NCBI RefSeq assembly: GCF_019649055.1
Contig: NW_026570289.1
Location: 186,001-250,000, forward strand
Reading direction: 5' to 3'
Source of the DNA: Paramacrobiotus metropolitanus
Taxonomy: Eukaryota > Tardigrada > Eutardigrada > Parachela > Macrobiotidae
Length of the DNA: 64,000 bases
Shown: positions 1 to 10,535 of the stretch, piece by piece
How positions within the stretch are numbered: the first letter of the stretch is position 1
Layout of the letters: each line of letters opens with the position of its first letter
Position numbers and translations under genes: made by a program
The notes under the pieces: model-generated
Databases searched by the model: none
Told to the model about the DNA's origin: nothing
The model's input: the letters and a program-made list of their open reading frames with translations, nothing else

Positions 1-130
1 AAACAACAGAGAAAAGTCAAGCGATGACACTTAATCATAAGTAACAAGTAACAACTATACCTGCTCTATTAAGCCGATTGGCAGAATGTAGGATTGCAAC
101 AGACCAGCGTCCTCATTTTTTTGTTTGCAG

Positions 131-1985
131 GTAACCGCACTGCTTGCACTTCTCGGTGGTTTCCAGATCTTTGGCATCGTTTTCATTCAGACAGAAAGAG
201 ATTTGGTAAAAAAGAAACCAGAAAAATTTATTACAGAAATAAGTTTTTGTCAGTAACGGGTTTTACTTTTGCAGATGGAAACATGGACAAATACCGATTT
301 GCTGCACAGCATTCACCTGTATAAGACCACACCCAACGGATCTATTCAGGAGGAAATAGATTTCAAACAATCTAAGGCAAGGTGGTCTTCACGGTAGATG
401 TGGTAGGTCGTTAGCTACAAATATTTGAGATAACCTTGGCGCGTTCCATTTATGCCGCATACTATCGCGCAAAGGGCAGTCTATCTGTACAGATCTGTAC
501 TAGCACTTAACACAACTCTTAACGTGCTAATACTTAATTCTATTAAGTTATTAAACATTAACACTTCCTACAAAGCGAACGCATATGACCCGCAAATCGA
601 ATTGCAAGTAGAGCGGAAACTGGTAAAAAAAACGATTATGACAACGTCTGCGTCGACTTTGCTATTACAATCTTGGTGTCTGGGACGGGCCTTCTAAAGA
701 GAAACGGATACTATTCTTAATTTTACGTGTACTATAATGTGCTGTGGTTTTGGCGACGGTAGCGCGTTGAACTCGATTGGCATAAATGGTGCGAGTGGAT
801 TTTTCTGCAGTTAACCCTGAACAATGCATTCTTAGCGCGTTGTCTTATCCGTCGACGAACAATTAGAAAAATAATAATGATAAATATACGAGTACAGCAA
901 TGCTTTAATGTAACTCACAGCAGACAATAAGGGGAGCGGGCACAAGTTCAAAGTGTGTTTGGGATAATTATTTGTATCACCGTTGAATTAGTCAGCGGAC
1001 TGATAATTCGTCGACATTGCCGAAAGTGTTAGTCAACAACTGATTACAGTTCGAGCAATCTATTATCTACCATAGTATTATTATCTACCATAGTATTATT
1101 ATCTACCATAGTATTAAGAAATTCAACATATTGGAACAAGACAAGCGTTGTTTGGCGTAATACGAGTTTAAAAACGGGTGTTATTTATAACTAGTTAGGC
1201 TTATGATATGACTGAATGCTTAATATACTGCTTATGATATCCCTGCATGCTGTTAAAATTAACCACTGTGAATAACTGACCAACATTTTTACTGTTTTGC
1301 AGGGTCAGTGTTGTGGTTCGCAAAGTTATCAGGATTGGCTGGATCAAAAGACCAAAGATCACCTTCAAAATTGGATTTTGGGGCCAAATTTTACACTTCC
1401 GCTGAACAGAACTGACCGCCGGGAAAGCTTCGCGAGACTTCAACATCAGTCAATAGGATACCAAACGTTCTACATGCCACCTCCGTCCTGCTGTAAGGTG
1501 GAGCAAAGCCGCTGCACTATTGATCTGAAAACGCTGGCCGGGTGCTCGATCAGCTCGGATCATGACTTCTGCGATATCTACACTGAAGGATGTGCACCGA
1601 AAATGAACGCCCATCTGGACACAGTTGTACTAAACGCGACGCTGGTCATCGCGTTTGTATTTCTCTTTTTAGAGGTAAGGAGCTCCCAGTTGCACAGTTT
1701 CTGATTAGTTACTCCTGTTCCGATTTTAATTCAGATTATTTTATTAATACACTTTATATACATCTAATTCAGTTTATTTTTTTCCAGCTTGCCGGTTTTA
1801 TTGCCGTACTTTGCTGTGCTTGGCGAACACTGAACAACATGGCTCTCAACTACCACAAAATTAAGGATGATGGAATTCCCCAGCCAGTAACCGGATCCGC
1901 GGGCACAGCTACTCAACTTTCGCTCGAAACAACAAGCTTACAGTCGGTCTCAACAAGCGCACCAAATTACAGAACCTCGTCTTAG
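131..1985 (+). CDS. Tetraspanin, C-terminal two thirds (5' exons outside window)
   Basis: Four exons fit one frame with phase-0 joins: 131-205, 275-376, 1303-1674 and 1788-1985 (747 nt, 248 residues plus stop). The first encodes a hydrophobic helix (ALLGGFQIFGIVFI), read as TM3. The second starts the large extracellular loop; the third opens with the family hallmark CCG (GQCCGSQSYQDW), then PPSCC and further single Cys, about eight loop cysteines as in C8 tetraspanins, and runs into TM4. The fourth finishes TM4 (LAGFIAVLCCAW) and adds a Ser/Thr-rich cytoplasmic tail. Tetraspanins organise membrane protein microdomains. TM1 and TM2 are not visible and should lie left of the window. The second intron has an apparent GC donor. 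The family call is firm; the subfamily and the joining of exon 2 to exon 3 across 926 bp are inferred. Confidence 0.85.
377..1302 (+). other. Tetraspanin intron with apparent GC-AG boundaries
   Basis: The only phase-compatible join that keeps the loop in frame into the CCG motif uses AAG|GCAAGG at 374-382 as donor and TTTTGCAG at 1295-1302 as acceptor. The nearby GT (AAG|GTGG) gives the wrong phase. AG|GCAAG is the known consensus of the minor GC-AG class. I see no coding segment inside the intron; it contains a triplicated 18-bp repeat at 1062-1115. Confidence 0.6.
1062..1115. repeat. Three perfect tandem copies of an 18-bp unit
   Basis: The unit ATTATCTACCATAGTATT is repeated at 1062-1079, 1080-1097 and 1098-1115 without mismatch, inside the tetraspanin intron. 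Perfect identity suggests recent slippage. Confidence 0.9.
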
Positions 1986-2540
1986 AATTATTGCAACAAT
2001 GTCAGATTGTTTGATAGACATAATTTTTCATGATTTTATGCTGATGTTGCTGGAATGTGTTGCTAGAGGATTTTCTGGTGCAGTCTGAAGCAAAAACTAA
2101 AATTTTAAGTCATCTCCGCATGCATTATCCACGTACATAGGCTCAGCAGGTCGATACCACTAGCCGATGAAATACATCTGATTTCGCAAGAAAAACCACT
2201 TCCTTCTAGATTTTTCGAAAAATTTCGAACTTTTTTGATAGCACCGGTCATGCGTTCGGTGAAGAAATCACTGGAGTATTCACTTGTCGGCAGTGGCTCT
2301 CTCCAGTAGGAATACCGGGCAGATCCAGACGAAGTACAGCTGAATACTGGCGCACGCTCAGCGGTTGCCTAAAAAATACGGCCAAATCACCGACGAATAC
2401 AGCTTATATACAGAGTAATTGTAGGCGAAATGCGAAGAAATATCATGAGTGCACAGCTGGACCAAAATGGGATGCATTTCGGGGTGGTACCAAGAAAAGA
2501 AAAGAAATGTGGTAGAAAATCCACTGACAAGCAAGATATA
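1986..2540. other. Intergenic; nothing recognised
   Basis: This is the 3' flank of the tetraspanin gene. No ORF with coding character and no clear repeat is seen. Confidence 0.6.
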
Positions 2541-3477
2541 CAGAGGGTGAGCCACCGACATTGGCACAATGCACAAACTGATTTTTTAAAACTTCCTTTC
2601 GTCTACAACAATTTTTTCCAAAACATTACCCGATAGCCTGGGGTATATTGTACTTGATAAATTTGTCTGAGCTTAGTAAAGGATGTCTTTCAAAATCCAG
2701 GAAGAAAAACCTGGAGCGGGGTAGTAAAACAGTGCGTTTCAAAACTGGAATGCCTTTCGCAAAACAATTTCCTAAAAATCCCCCTTTACCGATCATTACA
2801 TACGAGATGCATTAAAATGTTAAAGAATCAGTGCTCTTTAAAACAAGTGTAATTCGGTTTTGATCAAAGCCATGGTTGAGTTTTTCTGGACGTCGGCTCC
2901 CAAAACTGACCGGATGTCCAGAAAACATCTGCCATTCTCTAACTAATTGTCCATTCGTCCTGAATTTCATAGAATATCTTCTACAAGCCTGTCAAAATAA
3001 ATATTTGTTTATATCAAAGCGAAATCGGCATCGGCGGTTTTTTTACCACGAGTTTCCCACTGCAAAAGCCAGCCGCTTCATTGAGAGTGTAAATCCCCAA
3101 TTTTTTAATACTTCTGTTTTTTTTCCCTCGGGATCCTGAACAAGGTTTTCACACAACTTTGTACGTTTTCATATAACCCTTAAAATCTTCTAAAATTAGA
3201 AACTGAATGTGACCAAAAAAATTCTTGCTTCATTTAATAATCATTTAAAAACAAAAATACAAAGTGAAATGTTTTGTCTGGGTTTTTTTCGCCGGTCGCG
3301 GACACTTGTGGTCACTTTATGTCACGTGTGCGCAATATCTTCTTGGAAAATTAGTTGTTTTCCGTTAACAGAGCGCTAAGGAAAAAAACTGCATCAGCGG
3401 ATTTAAAAGGACTTGAGCCTGGAAGTCACAAATAATTTCCTACCAAAAGTGTGCCAATGTGGGTGGCTCACCCTCTG
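2541..3477. mobile_element. Mariner-type MITE with about 28-bp TIRs
   Basis: The left end from 2541 (CAGAGGGTGAGCCACCGACA, continuing TTGGCACA) is repeated inverted at the right end, finishing at 3477, with one mismatch over 28-30 bp. Both ends are bordered by TA, the target of Tc1/mariner and pogo elements, and CAGAGGGTG is a typical start for that group. No transposase is visible in the 0.94-kb interior, so it is called non-autonomous. Short ORFs inside show no coding character. Confidence 0.75.
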
Positions 3478-3995
3478 TAATATAACGGAATATAATCTTA
3501 CGGAATTATAATATAACGATTACGGGCGATTTTCGCTTTAACACAGCTTGAGGCAGGGTTGACAGGCAAAAGCGCGTCGTATAAATGAATGTTTCCCAGT
3601 CCCGCCGCTCGTTATCTTACATTTTCGGCTTCTGAATTTGTAGTAAACTGCAATATTTCATCATTTGTGGTCCTTCGGACGGTAATCGTCAAGATCAAGA
3701 AGCAAAGAGCAGCAAATCAGCAGATCCATTGTGTCATAAGATTAGTCACAGGAAAAATCTCCGTCTTGGCAAAGATCCAGGCGATCACTAAGCCATAACC
3801 CTGCAGATTATGTAACAGAGAGCACGTTTGCCGGTTGTTATTTCATACAGAAACGACTCGCAAAAGTGTTTTCATCAACCGGCAAAAGCGTACGGCATAC
3901 GGTGCATTTGTTTGGACAGTTTTATCAACTGCAACCGCGCATTCCTCTGTGACACGGGCATGGTGTAAAATTTTTCCGGAATTTTAAATAAACGA

Positions 3996-4090
3996 AATGG
4001 CTATTCGCCCGGGACTCCGGGCGAGAAGCCAAATGGCTATTCGCCCGGGACTCCCGGGCGAGAAGCCACATGGCTATTCGCCCGGGTTTG
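3996..4090 (+). repeat. 36-bp GC-rich minisatellite, left array (about 2.5 units)
   Basis: The unit reads ATGGCTATTCGCCCGGGACT then CCGGGCGAGAAGCCAA. It contains a small palindrome (CGCCCGGG...CCCGGGCG). Because 36 is a multiple of three it creates an artificial open frame. Confidence 0.9.
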
Positions 4091-5191
4091 GACTTTCACC
4101 CCTTGCAGGTGGTATCATAATAGAAACAAAAGATCACAGACAGCGACGGCGAGTGACACTTTCCCGTGATCTGTCTGTTCCTTTTAAAGCAGTAACTAGG
4201 CCATCTTCCGTAATTTCTCCGTAAAACAATTCAAAGAACACAGACAAACAACATTTCTCACTTTCTTGCGATCAGTAACCACTGGCCAGTTAACAAAAGT
4301 GCCATCGAATAAGTTATTCGCTTCCTCAACACGCAAGCGGCATATTCATTTGGAATAAAATTACCTGCATTCAAATTGTCACTTTCGTTTGGTTGAAATT
4401 TTATCCAGGTTAATACTTATACCGCTTATACTTATACCGGTTAATACTTATAACGCCGCTTACAACGTTTTTTTACGGCTGCCGTTCACTGCAATTCCGT
4501 TTTTATTCCGCTAATCAAACACCGAGGTTAGTAAAAATGATACTGTATAAGCCGTTAGCGATTCCCGTCAAGTTTATACATGTACTTTTCCTTTTGAGTT
4601 TACTTTGTGTTATACTGCATTGACCGATGTCCATAAGACAGCAGTAATTTGAATCACAGGAAAAGCGGGTTGGCAGATAGGAAGGGGCGCTTTAAGTTGT
4701 TATGGCGGCAAGCACCTTAAAGGTGGCTGTAATAACATCTTGAGTGCCCTTTTGTTAAAGACGTAGGCAATGCACAAATTAAATCTAAATTATTTCTGCT
4801 AGATCGAAAAAAAGCTAAACACACAAAAGGCTATGTCGGTCACCGCTGTCGGACTGATGTTGTATTTACTATTAGCTAACCGGCTTACCCACTTTTTACT
4901 TTTTGTACTGTCGTTTATTTTGGTTTTTAAATTAATTGTTTATTTTTTGTAATCACCCTTCGATACTCATTACACACAGACCTTGAATGATCAAGTATTT
5001 CCGGCAGAGGGTGGAGCCTGTCTGTGTCAACTTATTTCTTTTTTGTGTTAGCCGTAATAACAGTGTTTTTACAATGGAATTGTTATTTCATATCGGCATT
5101 GTATGTACCCATGTTTACTTTTTTTCGTAGTAGCTTGTTTACGGCTTTGGCAATCACATTATTAGCAACATTTTCTATTAGTTATAAGTCT

Positions 5192-5261
5192 GTTTTTTCA
5201 TAATAATGTTTAGTAGTTATGTAGCTGTTTTTTCATAATAATGTTTAGTAGTTATGTAGCT
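5192..5261. repeat. Two perfect tandem copies of a 35-bp unit
   Basis: The segment starting GTTTTTTCATAATAATG and ending TTATGTAGCT appears at 5192-5226 and again at 5227-5261 without change. It lies in the AT-rich non-coding stretch upstream of the MULE ORF. Nothing else is recognised between 4100 and 5528. Confidence 0.85.
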
Positions 5262-5528
5262 AAGTCAAAAACTACCCGGCTACCTGATAAAATTCCTAAA
5301 AAAGTAAAATAAGTTTGCGACGGCTAAGCATTAATTTCCAAAAAGTGTCCTCATTTGACTGAATAACCTCTGTATATGCCAAACAGCGGTGACCAACAAA
5401 TCTTTTACAGAAACAGCAGACAAAACCTTGCACAATACAACAACCTTGCACTTGCAGGTTACGATACACATACAGTTGTGTTCGCAGGTGCACAATGACG
5501 TAGTCCAAGGCGTAACGTAAGGGAAGCC

Positions 5529-6284
5529 ATGGACAAAGAACTGACACTTGACTCCGAATTTGGGTCGTATGCGGAACTGGAAGGCTTTATGAACGCTTAC
5601 ATGGACTCTACGTACCAGTATTTTGTTAAAGGAAAACGTACTGACACACTGCAAATTGCTGATAAATTGAGGAGTACCCACCGATACTGCAAAATCGTGT
5701 ACGAATGTATTCACTACGGCGAGCCGCGAATTCCTCGATCAGAAGCGCGACCTAAAGACCGACCTAATCAGACTTCTGTTAAGCTGGGCTGCACAGTTAA
5801 GGCGATAGCGAAGCTAGAGCGACGTGATGGAAAAGCGTATTTTTATTTTACCGAAATCCCTGACGTCACAAAACACATTCACCCTTTAAGCTTGGCCACC
5901 TATAGCTTGTACCCACAAAAAAGGGCGCTATCACAAACCGAACGAACAGCTACGGTAGACATGCTAAAGACTGGATTGCCAGCGTCAGCAGTCGCAAAGG
6001 CAATAAACACGAATCGCGGAGAAAAGAACAGCGGGCGAGTAATCCACAAGACAATCCACAACACCGCAACAAAATGCAAAAAAGGAAAAAGACAAGGAAA
6101 AAGCGAAGAAGAAGTCATACAGGATGTGATTATTAATGTTAAAAAAAGCGACGCAGATGCCATTGTGGAACCCATCCTCGACGATAAAAAGCGCTTGACA
6201 GCACTCTATATCCAAACCGGAACAATGCGGGAAAATTATCGAAAATATCCCGAAGTTATATTTGTTGATGGCACAGGAAGATAA
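5529..6284 (+). pseudogene. MULE/ZSWIM-type transposase, N-terminal part only
   Basis: The 251-residue ORF resembles the N-terminal half of ZSWIM3-like Mutator transposases: a DNA-binding domain with a positively charged Cys-containing core (residues about 20-110), a helical segment, then PEVIFVDGT near the end, which matches the start of the MULE catalytic domain (first Asp of the DDE triad in VDGT). The frame stops three residues later, so the rest of the DDE domain and the SWIM finger are absent. Sequence in another frame just downstream encodes a Ulp1-like protease. I infer that an internal deletion or rearrangement near 6270-6285 removed the transposase core. Confidence 0.6.
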
Positions 6285-7213
6285 CGCCACTACCCAGCAA
6301 TCAAAAATCCGAAAACGAATTGACGGTGTGCCAGTTTACCACTACGACATGGACATTGTTCTGAAGCTTGGGAAGTTCATCGACATGAGAGTGGTTAATG
6401 CGTTCTGCTGTCTGCTAAACCGAACAGTTCGTGCGAACGAAAATCCGACATGCGCGGAAATCGCAAACCTGTCTCACATTTTGAAATGCCAGCCGAATTA
6501 CGGAGTAATTGATACAGTAAGAAAGCAGATCGACAGCGGCCGCCTCCTGGTACAGCCGTTGTACGACCACTCCTGTCACTTTGTCACCATCAAGTACAAC
6601 CCAAAAGACCAAGTAAGCTACGAATGTTTCTGATCAGAATAGCATAATAAAATGATTCGATATTAATACTTTTTAGTGCGTTTTCGTATTCGACTCTCTT
6701 GGCTGGGCGCAGAATAATTGGATAAAAATTCAAATTTGGACTCTGTGCGGAAGGAACGAGCCGCTGAACGTGCGTGTGGTGTCCTTGCATCCACAAGGTG
6801 GAGCATCGAACAGCTGTGCTATTTACGCTTGCGCGTACGCGTATATGTGCATTATGAAACCTGATGTACAACTTGATTCAATTAAGTTCAAATGCGGAAA
6901 CGCATTCAGGCAAGTACTTTTTAAACTGCATTGATATACAGGACAGAGATAACACAGATATAAGTACAGAATAACACAGGACATAAAAGTTCAGATTTCA
7001 CAATGTTATTGGTTTAGGCAGTGGATGCACACCGCAATTGATTCGGAAATACTGGCTGAACCTATCACTACATCTCCAAGAATTCGTACCGGCTGGACAA
7101 AGCCGAGCGTGCCTGAGTTTGTTTTGACGGAGGCATCAGTTAATCGCCTTCGGGAAGTGGAGAAGATTCCAGTTCTTGACGTTTTACACGAAAACGACGG
7201 ATGTCCTGCATAA
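6268..7213 (+). CDS. Ulp1/C48-like cysteine protease carried by the MULE
   Basis: Three exons join in phase 0: 6268-6612 (donor CAA|GTAAGC), 6677-6913 and 7022-7213 (258 codons). The protein shows the Ulp1-type order His-Asp-Gln-Cys: HFVTI at the end of exon 1, VFDSLG at the start of exon 2, HPQGGASNSCAIYAC with the catalytic Cys in NSC. Ulp1 proteases cleave SUMO or related proteins; copies are carried by some MULEs with unclear role. The start is uncertain: ATG 6268 overlaps the end of the upstream ORF in another frame, and the protease may originally have been the C-terminal part of one long polyprotein. All catalytic residues seem present, so it may still be translatable. Confidence 0.6.
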
Positions 7214-7816
7214 AGCAAAGTAATTACTTGCACTACCAAAGTAATCCGTAGCAAATAATGATTTTCTTGCATTGATTATATCAAAGCATGCTTCCGCGTT
7301 TGCAGAATGAGAACTTTGGAACCTTCAGGACGGCACATGTGGAATACTGTAACTTGTAAATGCATGCTGCGCTTCCGCCACAGTGACAGTTTTTCGCCTT
7401 TGATTTCCTAGCGTTTGTTTGTTTTGATTTTTACTTGGAACTTCATCGTTAACTGGCTGGAGTACTTCATTTAAGAAATATTGGCTCGATCAGTACTGTA
7501 GCTGTTTACGTATACTGCGTTTGGCTGTTTACTGCGTTTGATTATAGCTGTTTATACCATTAACTTGTATTTGAATTCACGTTTAGTTTTTCACATTTTG
7601 ATAAGGTAAAATTTTGCCAGCAGGTTGTACATGTAATAAAACCTTGAAATGTGGCTGAGGTGTTTGTCACCGATACGGTACGACTATCTGGTCAGCATAA
7701 TTACGGCTGACTACCACTTCCGTTCTGCTGGAGCGGCTTATTTGAAGACCACGTATACACCGGTTACACTAAAAACTTATAGAACGTAAAGATTGCTATT
7801 GCGGCCCACGTTCTCC

Positions 7817-8063
7817 GGCGAATAGCCGTTTGGTTTCTTGCCCAGTATCGATCCCGCGGTATCGATCCCGGGCGAATAGCCCTTTGGCTTCTCGGCCGGG
7901 AGTCCCGGGCGAATAGCCGTTTGGCTTCTCGCCCGGGGTCCCGGGCAAATAGCCCTTTGGCTTCTCGCCCGGAGTCCCGGGCGAATAGCCGTTTGGCTTC
8001 TCGCCCGGGGTCCCGGGCGAATAGCCCTTTGGCTTCTCGCCCGGAGTCCCGGGCGAATAGCCG
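7817..8063 (-). repeat. 36-bp GC-rich minisatellite, right array (about 7 units, inverted)
   Basis: This is the reverse complement of the array at 3996-4090. Units alternate between GGAGTCC and GGGGTCC and between CCGTTTGG and CCCTTTGG variants, so a higher-order 72-bp period is visible. The two apparent minus-strand ORFs here are products of the repeat. Confidence 0.9.
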
Positions 8064-8610
8064 CCACCTTAAATAAATTAACTGGTATCGGGCACGTCCT
8101 GCCATTTCCATCGCAAATGAATCGCAAATGTTACCCTAACAAACGTTTGCATCTACATTTGCAAATAGTACGTTTAGCATGGAGAGTTAGGCGAAGGTTA
8201 ACGTCGTAGAATTTATATAAATCGGTGCTAGCAAATTCGAACATCTGTACTCGGATGCCGTAAATTATTGTGCAAGAACAAAACTGCCAATTTTAAATAA
8301 ATTAAATTGTATAAAATGATGAAAATCTTTGGCTTGGATACTGTCACAAAAACGTTTTTTTGCCATAAAATGCCACACAACACAAATATTTTTGCACGGC
8401 GCATAGCACGAGTTATTGTACTGAAATATTTACCCCACACAAACATTACAGTACGTCAAAGTCTGCGCACAATCCACACTAAGAACATCGGGCTTAAATG
8501 CATTCGTTTTGACCATCGACTTCATATAGTTCCCAATCGCCGCCACCTCACCGTTCCGTTTGCTAGCCTTCCGATACGAATTACTCAGCATCTAGAATAA
8601 AATCCCACCA

Positions 8611-9129
8611 TTGGTGGAGGTCGATTACATTTGGGTAAGCGTTGCGCGTCGGGTAACGGGAAAACGCGTAAAAAATGTGACGTAACAGCGCGTAACCAAG
8701 CAAACATTCTGATTCGCAGTCACAAAATCTGGGATGGGTTTTCAGCTTACTTGTCCGCGTAAGCGTTGCGCTTCGACGTCGAAGCGCAACCATTACCCAA
8801 ACTACGAGTAACTCCTACTAGTAACTCTCCTGCACAGATCAACAAAATTTGTGTGTGTTTGGACTAAAGTAAATCCAGCGACTCAGAGTCACAATCTGAA
8901 ACTCATAATTAACTTTTTTGACGTAATACCACATTTACCACATTACAGCATTAAAAATGAGTTTTTCAGTTCCATTTCGGTGTTCGATTTCTTTCTTGGC
9001 ACGGAAGCGTACTCGACTCACGATTGGACGATTGTTTTTCTGCTGACAAGTGAGTCATGGCTAGTTTTTTATGCGTCTCTCCATTACCCACGCGCAACAG
9101 TTACCCAAATGTAATTGACCTCCACCAAT
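8611..9129. mobile_element. MITE with about 30-bp TIRs and an internal perfect palindrome
   Basis: The left end ATTGGTGGAGGTCGATTACA (8611 on, continuing TTTGGGTAA) is matched inverted at 9100-9129 with one or two mismatches; similarity continues imperfectly inward (GTTGCGCG, GGGTAA). A perfect 26-bp palindrome lies at 8765-8790. No coding capacity. A partial second copy of its right half follows immediately. Confidence 0.7.
8765..8790. repeat. Perfect 26-bp palindrome
   Basis: The half-site is GTTGCGCTTCGAC, followed at once by its reverse complement, with no spacer. It is internal to the MITE, near repeated GTTGCGC elements of the TIRs. Confidence 0.9.
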
Positions 9130-9364
9130 AATAAACCAGCGACCCAAATCACACTCCAAAACCCATAATTCACTTTTCGACGTTATACCACATTTACCCC
9201 ATTACAGCATTTAAAATGAGTCCACTTCGGTGTTCAATTTCATTATCGGCACGGAAGCGTACTCGACTTACGATTGGGTGATAATTTTTTCGCTGAGTCA
9301 TGGATAGTTTCTTACGCGTTTCTCCGTTACCCCACGCGCATCGGTTACCCACATGTGATTGACC
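9130..9364. repeat. Diverged tandem duplicate of the MITE right half
   Basis: The segment repeats 8867-9129 at roughly 80% identity by eye: shared blocks include CGACGT(T/A)ATACCACATTTAC, GGCACGGAAGCGTACTCGAC, TGAGTCATGG and the TIR-like end TTACCCACATGTGATTGACC. It may be a second insertion or a tandem duplication of one end. Confidence 0.75.
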
Positions 9365-9420
9365 TCACACATTATCGTTTTAATAATATTACTCGAATTT
9401 AACCATTAGGCGGTATTAAG

Positions 9421-10206
9421 TAGGGTTGTCATCACGTCGTCCCACTGTTTCACAAACTCACCGTTTTCCTGCTCACAATCCCATCATGCCGAACAATTGC
9501 GGGCGTGATAAAAAAATGTGATGAGTGATGGGGCGGTGATGTGATGGGATGAATTTTTATTTTTAAAAATGAAAGGTGAAAATCCGTTACCTAAACTATA
9601 GAGCTTCGACAGTACATACATTTTTAGCAACATTTTTAACAAATTCTGTGTTAGAGCAGTTTAGGAACGAGAAATGCGAAAAGTTGCAAAAGCATACTTT
9701 GAGTGACTTGGTTCGCCTGTGGTTTGGTTTGATTTAATTTTAAAATACATGTATCTGCAAAAACTTGTAGCAATTTAATACCGTCTTTGTGATTTGGCGG
9801 TTTTTGATTTTGTGAATTATCTGGCAAAGTGGCCGGAAATTGCGATACTGAAGTGACCGTGGAGGAAGAGGTTCATTAGATACTTGACATAATCCACCAG
9901 CGGCTTTTTAGTTTTTGCGAACTGCTGCAAAACTGCGAGAACCATAAGCCTTTGTTGCTTGCAGCTTTTGACTTTGGAGGGTTGTCAACTTGTTGTAGTT
10001 TAACTATGTAGTTGCGTCGGTTTTCTTTAACGTTTTTGAAAGGTGTCTTTCTTGAAAACAGTTATCATAAAATTTTGAATTTTTTGTTATGAAAAATATG
10101 TCAGAATTATTCAATAAATTAATAATCTATCCCACCAATCACATCACTTCCTGTTCACATTCCCATCACATCCCACCTCCAAAACCATGGTGGGATGACA
10201 ACCCTA
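9421..10206. mobile_element. hAT-type MITE with perfect 8-bp target duplication
   Basis: The ends are exact 13-bp inverted repeats: TAGGGTTGTCATC at 9421-9433 and its reverse complement at 10194-10206. Immediately outside, GTATTAAG occurs at 9413-9420 and 10207-10214, a perfect 8-bp direct duplication. An 8-bp duplication with a (C/T)AGGG start is the hAT signature. Subterminal regions hold many CCCATCACATCCC-like motifs in both orientations. The 786-bp interior has no transposase. The intact duplication and ends indicate a fairly young insertion. Confidence 0.88.
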
Positions 10207-10535
10207 GTATTAAGTATTCTTAGTTTTTATCACAACAGCCATCTCAGTGAGCAGGAAAATCCGCTACGTCTTCCGAATAATCGAAAGCAAAACGGACGAG
10301 TATTCGACATTCAAAACTACGGTCGAGGGAGCAAGAATATATCTATTGCACACCGGGACACAGGTACGCTGACCCGGAGAGCTTCAGAAACCCGGCACAT
10401 TTTTAGCGGAGACACTGCCAGCTATGCGACTGTCAATTTAATAATTATTTACTTTCTCGTATGGCAATAAAGCATACCGGTTGCGTACCGGTATCCTTGG
10501 ACGTATCCGCATAATGACCGTTTTCCGTGTTGCAG

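Larger units (their letters stand above)
3993..8068 (+). mobile_element. Mutator-like (MULE) element with inverted satellite ends and a Ulp1-like gene
   Basis: A 36-bp GC-rich minisatellite occurs in direct orientation at 3996-4090 and as its reverse complement at 7817-8063, just inside the proposed ends. The same 9-mer TTAAATAAA lies just outside both ends (3984-3992 and 8069-8077); 9 bp is the usual MULE target duplication length. Between the arrays lies a MULE-transposase N-terminal ORF and a spliced Ulp1-like protease gene, a pairing known from Ulp1-carrying MULEs. The outermost six bases do not match between ends (CGAAAT against GGTGGC), so the exact termini are uncertain. The DDE core is missing, so this is probably an internal-deletion derivative. 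Confidence 0.6.

Noticed and set aside
452-697. 81-codon ORF inside the tetraspanin intron
   Set aside because: No hydrophobic helices or Cys pattern expected of a tetraspanin exon; AT-rich and in no compatible phase.
7764-8127. Two overlapping minus ORFs of 115-116 codons, and the plus ORF at 3997-4224
   Set aside because: Artefacts of the 36-bp satellite, open in several frames at once.
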